NCBI RefSeq assembly: GCF_042655385.1
Contig: NZ_JBHSMA010000003.1
Coordinates: 558,001 to 622,000, forward strand
From: Larkinella bovis
Lineage (GTDB): Bacteria; Bacteroidota; Bacteroidia; Cytophagales; Spirosomataceae
Length of the DNA: 64,000 nt
Reading direction: 5' to 3'
Both the position numbers and the translations under genes were made by a program. Below are positions 60,786 to 64,000 of this stretch, piece by piece. Numbering within the stretch: position 1 is the first letter of the stretch; the number at the start of each line of letters is the position of its first letter. Under the pieces are notes generated by a model. It was given only the letters and a program-made list of their open reading frames with translations. It had not been told where the DNA came from and did not search any database.

Positions 60786-63700
60786 TCAGAATGAGGCCGT
60801 AATACCTGCGGTGAAAGTCCTTGAATTGGGGAATGCGCTCAGGTCGGCGTTCCGGGTCGTTGTGGTCATATTGACGGTTCTCCCTCCGACGGACGTACCC
60901 CCGACTTCCGGATCATAGCCGGTGTATTTGGTTAGCGTAAACAGGTTCTGAACACCCCCGAATACCCGCAGGTGCTTGAAGACCGTGCGCAGTTTGCCAC
61001 TGGTGTTCGCCGTGTAACCCAATTGAATGTTTTTCAACCGCAGATACGAACCGTCTTCAATATAAAAGCTGCTGGGGCGTCTGCTGGCTAATCCGATGGC
61101 GGCTTTGGGAATGTCCGTGTTAGTATTTTGTGGTGTCCACGAATTCAGGACGTCCTTGACCAGACCACTGTTGTAATTGAAATAGGTGTTCAACTTGTGC
61201 CAGTTAAAGATATCTCCTCCTTGTACCCCCTGGATAAAAAGCGTCAGATCAAATTGCTTATACTCTGAGCTGAAATTGAGGCCATACGTAAAATCGGGAA
61301 TGGGTGATCCGATAATCTTTTTATCGGCTGGCCCACCTTCTTCAATGGGTTTGATGACCGGATTTCCTTCACGGTCAACCCCTCGGATGGCGATCGAACC
61401 CTTGTCGGTTAGTCCGGCCATCTCAAATCCGTAGAAGGAACCTATCGGAGATCTGGGTTGGGTGATGGTAATATTGTCACCGATATCTCCGCTCATCACC
61501 GGCCCGACGATGGGCGGAACATTGGTCCCTAACTCCAGTACCTTATTTTTGAGCGCCGTAAAATTCCCGGAAAGGTTCCACTTAAAGTCTCCCGATCGCT
61601 TGGAATAGGTAGCTGCGATTTCAATTCCTTTATTTTGAACGCTGGCCGTATTGACCGGTACCAGTTTGGCATCCTCGGCCGATTGGGTCAGGGCCTGACC
61701 GGATGACAAGGGCGGAGAAATGCTTGCTAACAGGTCTTTGTTGGTCCGGTCGAAGTAGTCGATTGAAACCGTAAGCCGGTTCTGAAACAAGCCGATGTCA
61801 GCGCCGATATTTTTAGAAACGGATGTTTCCCAGCGCAGGTCCTGCGGATACAACTGGACCGCATAGGCCGACACAAAGTTGATCGGGGTGATACCAAACG
61901 GCGAGGGGACGGGTCCCAGGAGGCTGCTGTTGAATTGATAGGGGTCAATAAAATTAGCTCCCAGCTCGCCGTAGCTGGCTCTTACTTTTAACTGAGAGAC
62001 CACGGGCAGCCGGAACCAGTTTTCATTGTGGAGGTTCCAGCCAGCAGATACCGACGGAAACCAACCGGAACGATTGGCTTTGGCAAATTTTGAGGAGATG
62101 TCGTTACGAATGCTGGCCGAAAACAGATACCGGTCATCGTAGTCATAGTTCAGTTTGGCAAACTGGGAAAACAGGGCGGCCTGCTGTTCAACGGCACTGA
62201 TTCCGCCGGTAACCGTACCGCCCGTACCGGTGATGTTCGGGTCGCCCAGATCTGAAATGGTGGAAATGCTGTTGGCCCGCATGTAGTCTCTTACCCAGCT
62301 GGTTCCGATTAAAACGTCAAAACCGTGTTTGCCCAGGGTTTTCTTATACGTCAACAAATTGTCGATGTTGTAATTAAACTCGTCGCCCCGGGTTTCGGAA
62401 AGGGAATTCATGTTGTTTCCATAGGTCGAGATGCCTTGCCCCGTATCGGTAAAGAGCGTAAAGAAAACCGGGTTGTGGGTGAAGCTATGGGAGTTGTTAT
62501 AGCTGCCTCCGCCCGTGAGTTTGTACTGGAGGCCTTCGGCCAGGCGATAGCCCACGCTCAGACTTCCAATCAGCAGGGTACTATTCCGCTTCCGGGTGCT
62601 GTAATGCAAGGAGCCGAGCGGGTTATTGACCGTGGCATTCTGCAAATAGTAGCTGGTGGGCGACGAGGTGAGTTGTCCCGCTGCGTTATAAACCGGTACG
62701 GTTGGAATTCCCATCGACACGTTGGCCGTTGGAACCGTCGACTGCCGGGAAACCGAAAACGATTCATCAACGGTAAGTCGGTTCTTCTTATACGATGTAT
62801 TCACCCGGAAGTCATACCGTTTGAAACCCGAGTAGGCGGTTAATCCCTTTTGATCCATAAACCCTACGCTGGTGTTGTAGGACGTATATTCGCCCCCACC
62901 GCTAACCCCCAGGTTGACACTGTACATGGGAGCCGGCTGAAGCCAGGTCTGTTGCCAGTCGGTGTCGGTATTGGGTTGGGTTGGGTTATCATTTTGCGGA
63001 GCATGGGCTATGCCGCTGTTATCGGCCACCTGGTTCGCAAATTGCCGGTATTCAGCCGCGTTCAGATAGTCCAGTTTCCGGGACGGGGTTTGCTGGCCGT
63101 AGGTCGCGCTAAAATCGATGACCGGGTCGCCTTTCTTGCCTCTTTTGGTGGTAATCAAGACTACCCCATTCGCGGCCCTTGATCCGTAAATGGCGGCCGC
63201 AGAACCATCCTTTAGAACCTCAATTGATTCAATGTCATTGGGTGTTAAGGAGTTGAGTCCGGAGTTGCTAAAGGCCCCATCGATCACATACAGTGGCGCC
63301 GTGCTCCCGAAAGAAGCCGCGCCCCGGATCAGAATGTGCGCATTGGCGCCCGCAATTCCGCCCGGTTGCAGGATCTCGACGCCGGGGGCTAACCCCTGTA
63401 AACTGGAACCGATGGTCGGAGCAAATTGACGGGTCATTTGTTTGGTGGAGATCGACGTAACGGCACCGGTCAGGCCACTTTTCTTCTGGGTGCCATAGCC
63501 CACGACGACCACTTCCTGGAGTGCCTTTTCATCCACCTGGAGGGAAACCATAATTGATGTCCGGTTTCCCACGGACTCTTCCCTGGTTGTGTACCCGAGG
63601 AAGGAGAAGATCAGGACCGCATTCTGATCGGTGACTTCGATGGTGTAGTGGCCATTGGCATCGGTAGTGGCACCTTTTGAACTACCTTTCAGGAGGATAC

Positions 63701-63842
63701 TGACCCCCGGTAGCGCGCTGCCTTTTTCATCCGTTACGGTCCCGGATACGGGGATGCTCCGGGCATACGTCGCCATTGACAGCATCGTAGCCAGAATCAG
63801 CAACCGGAATTTCCCGACGCTTATTAGGTAGGATTCTTTCAT
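60786..63842 (-). CDS. susC: SusC/RagA-family TonB-linked outer membrane transporter
   Basis: A 1018-residue TonB-dependent channel. A signal peptide is followed by a carboxypeptidase-regulatory-like domain (about 30-105, VSGTVTDEKGSALPGVSILL), then the SusC-type EVVVVGYGTQKKSGLTGAV region. The plug contains the KDGSAAAIYGSRAANGVVLI motif, and a long beta-barrel ends NSRTFTAGITASF. The ATG at 63842 was chosen because it gives the signal peptide. The frame extends to 63992 but that segment crosses the predicted promoter. It is the first gene of the sialic acid operon (NanO-like). Confidence 0.96.
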   Translation of the reverse strand: MKESYLISVGKFRLLILATMLSMATYARSIPVSGTVTDEKGSALPGVSILLKGSSKGATTDANGHYTIEVTDQNAVLIFSFLGYTTREESVGNRTSIMVSLQVDEKALQEVVVVGYGTQKKSGLTGAVTSISTKQMTRQFAPTIGSSLQGLAPGVEILQPGGIAGANAHILIRGAASFGSTAPLYVIDGAFSNSGLNSLTPNDIESIEVLKDGSAAAIYGSRAANGVVLITTKRGKKGDPVIDFSATYGQQTPSRKLDYLNAAEYRQFANQVADNSGIAHAPQNDNPTQPNTDTDWQQTWLQPAPMYSVNLGVSGGGEYTSYNTSVGFMDQKGLTAYSGFKRYDFRVNTSYKKNRLTVDESFSVSRQSTVPTANVSMGIPTVPVYNAAGQLTSSPTSYYLQNATVNNPLGSLHYSTRKRNSTLLIGSLSVGYRLAEGLQYKLTGGGSYNNSHSFTHNPVFFTLFTDTGQGISTYGNNMNSLSETRGDEFNYNIDNLLTYKKTLGKHGFDVLIGTSWVRDYMRANSISTISDLGDPNITGTGGTVTGGISAVEQQAALFSQFAKLNYDYDDRYLFSASIRNDISSKFAKANRSGWFPSVSAGWNLHNENWFRLPVVSQLKVRASYGELGANFIDPYQFNSSLLGPVPSPFGITPINFVSAYAVQLYPQDLRWETSVSKNIGADIGLFQNRLTVSIDYFDRTNKDLLASISPPLSSGQALTQSAEDAKLVPVNTASVQNKGIEIAATYSKRSGDFKWNLSGNFTALKNKVLELGTNVPPIVGPVMSGDIGDNITITQPRSPIGSFYGFEMAGLTDKGSIAIRGVDREGNPVIKPIEEGGPADKKIIGSPIPDFTYGLNFSSEYKQFDLTLFIQGVQGGDIFNWHKLNTYFNYNSGLVKDVLNSWTPQNTNTDIPKAAIGLASRRPSSFYIEDGSYLRLKNIQLGYTANTSGKLRTVFKHLRVFGGVQNLFTLTKYTGYDPEVGGTSVGGRTVNMTTTTRNADLSAFPNSRTFTAGITASF

Positions 63843-63885
63843 AAAAAAGGGTAGGTTTAGGGATATGTATAACATAATACTTTTA

Positions 63886-63917
63886 CAAATCTGTACCTTT
63901 GTTTCGATGATTGCAAA
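63886..63917 (-). promoter_or_regulatory. Putative Bacteroidota-type promoter of the sialic acid operon
   Basis: On the minus strand TTTG (63917-63914) is followed after 20 bases by CAGATTTG (63893-63886), one mismatch from the -7 consensus TAnnTTTG. The leader to the susC ATG would be about 40 bases. No ECF sigma or anti-sigma pair is visible in the window. Confidence 0.45.
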
Positions 63918-64000
63918 ATTTGTTTTAAATATTCTGTTATAGAAGCCCTGTTGCGATGATCCTGTTTTTAATAGAAACTTGGAAAAGTACAAATTGAGGG

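Overview
The window looks like chromosome of a Bacteroidota bacterium of the order Cytophagales, most like Spirosoma or Larkinella. This is inferred from a SusC/SusD pair, LytTR and AraC regulators, a NagB fused to a PIG-L domain, orphan MacB-type permeases, several Tat- or lipoprotein-tagged sugar enzymes and moderate GC (hand-counted lines run from about 48 to 63 percent). No rRNA, tRNA, CRISPR array, phage or plasmid module was seen.

Layout. 1-5.4 kb (minus): the N-terminal part of an M16 peptidase, a NagX-like membrane acyltransferase, a REP-associated tyrosine transposase (RAYT) embedded in its own palindromic repeats, and nagB-PIG-L. 5.6-15.4 kb (plus): an LD-carboxypeptidase, an orphan ABC permease, a planctomycete-style DUF1549/DUF1553 plus DUF1501 pair, a Tat lipoprotein TIM-barrel protein and a Dabb protein. 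15.5-20.8 kb (minus): a serine hydrolase broken by one in-frame amber codon, an AraC regulator, a PAS histidine kinase and a second AraC regulator. That second regulator is divergent from a five-gene oxidoreductase / isomerase / PhyH / isomerase / RhaM operon (20.9-25.4 kb, plus). 25.5-27.4 kb (minus): a LytS/LytR-type pair. 27.9-32.1 kb (plus): a cupin, a GH43-like beta-propeller and a GH127-type enzyme. nagA follows on the minus strand. 33.5-43.1 kb: two poorly known proteins, denD, a CPA2 antiporter, an ABC exporter and TerC. 43.2-49.0 kb (minus): a tripartite RND efflux operon whose adaptor gene carries a frameshift in an A7 run. 49.2-63.8 kb (minus): a sialic acid utilisation locus.

How the genes fit together. 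The sialic acid locus reads, in transcription order: susC, susD, a beta-propeller glycosidase-like gene, nanA, nanM, an MFS transporter, a GH33 sialidase, an AGE-type 2-epimerase, an SDR and a Gfo/Idh/MocA oxidoreductase. With nagA and nagB elsewhere in the window, every step from bound sialic acid to fructose-6-phosphate is present except a GlcNAc kinase. The most unusual signals are the RAYT/REP island whose repeats are translated into two proteins, the two extra oxidoreductases ending the sialic acid locus, the homopolymer frameshift in the RND adaptor, and the AraC-linked five-gene sugar operon whose substrate cannot be named.
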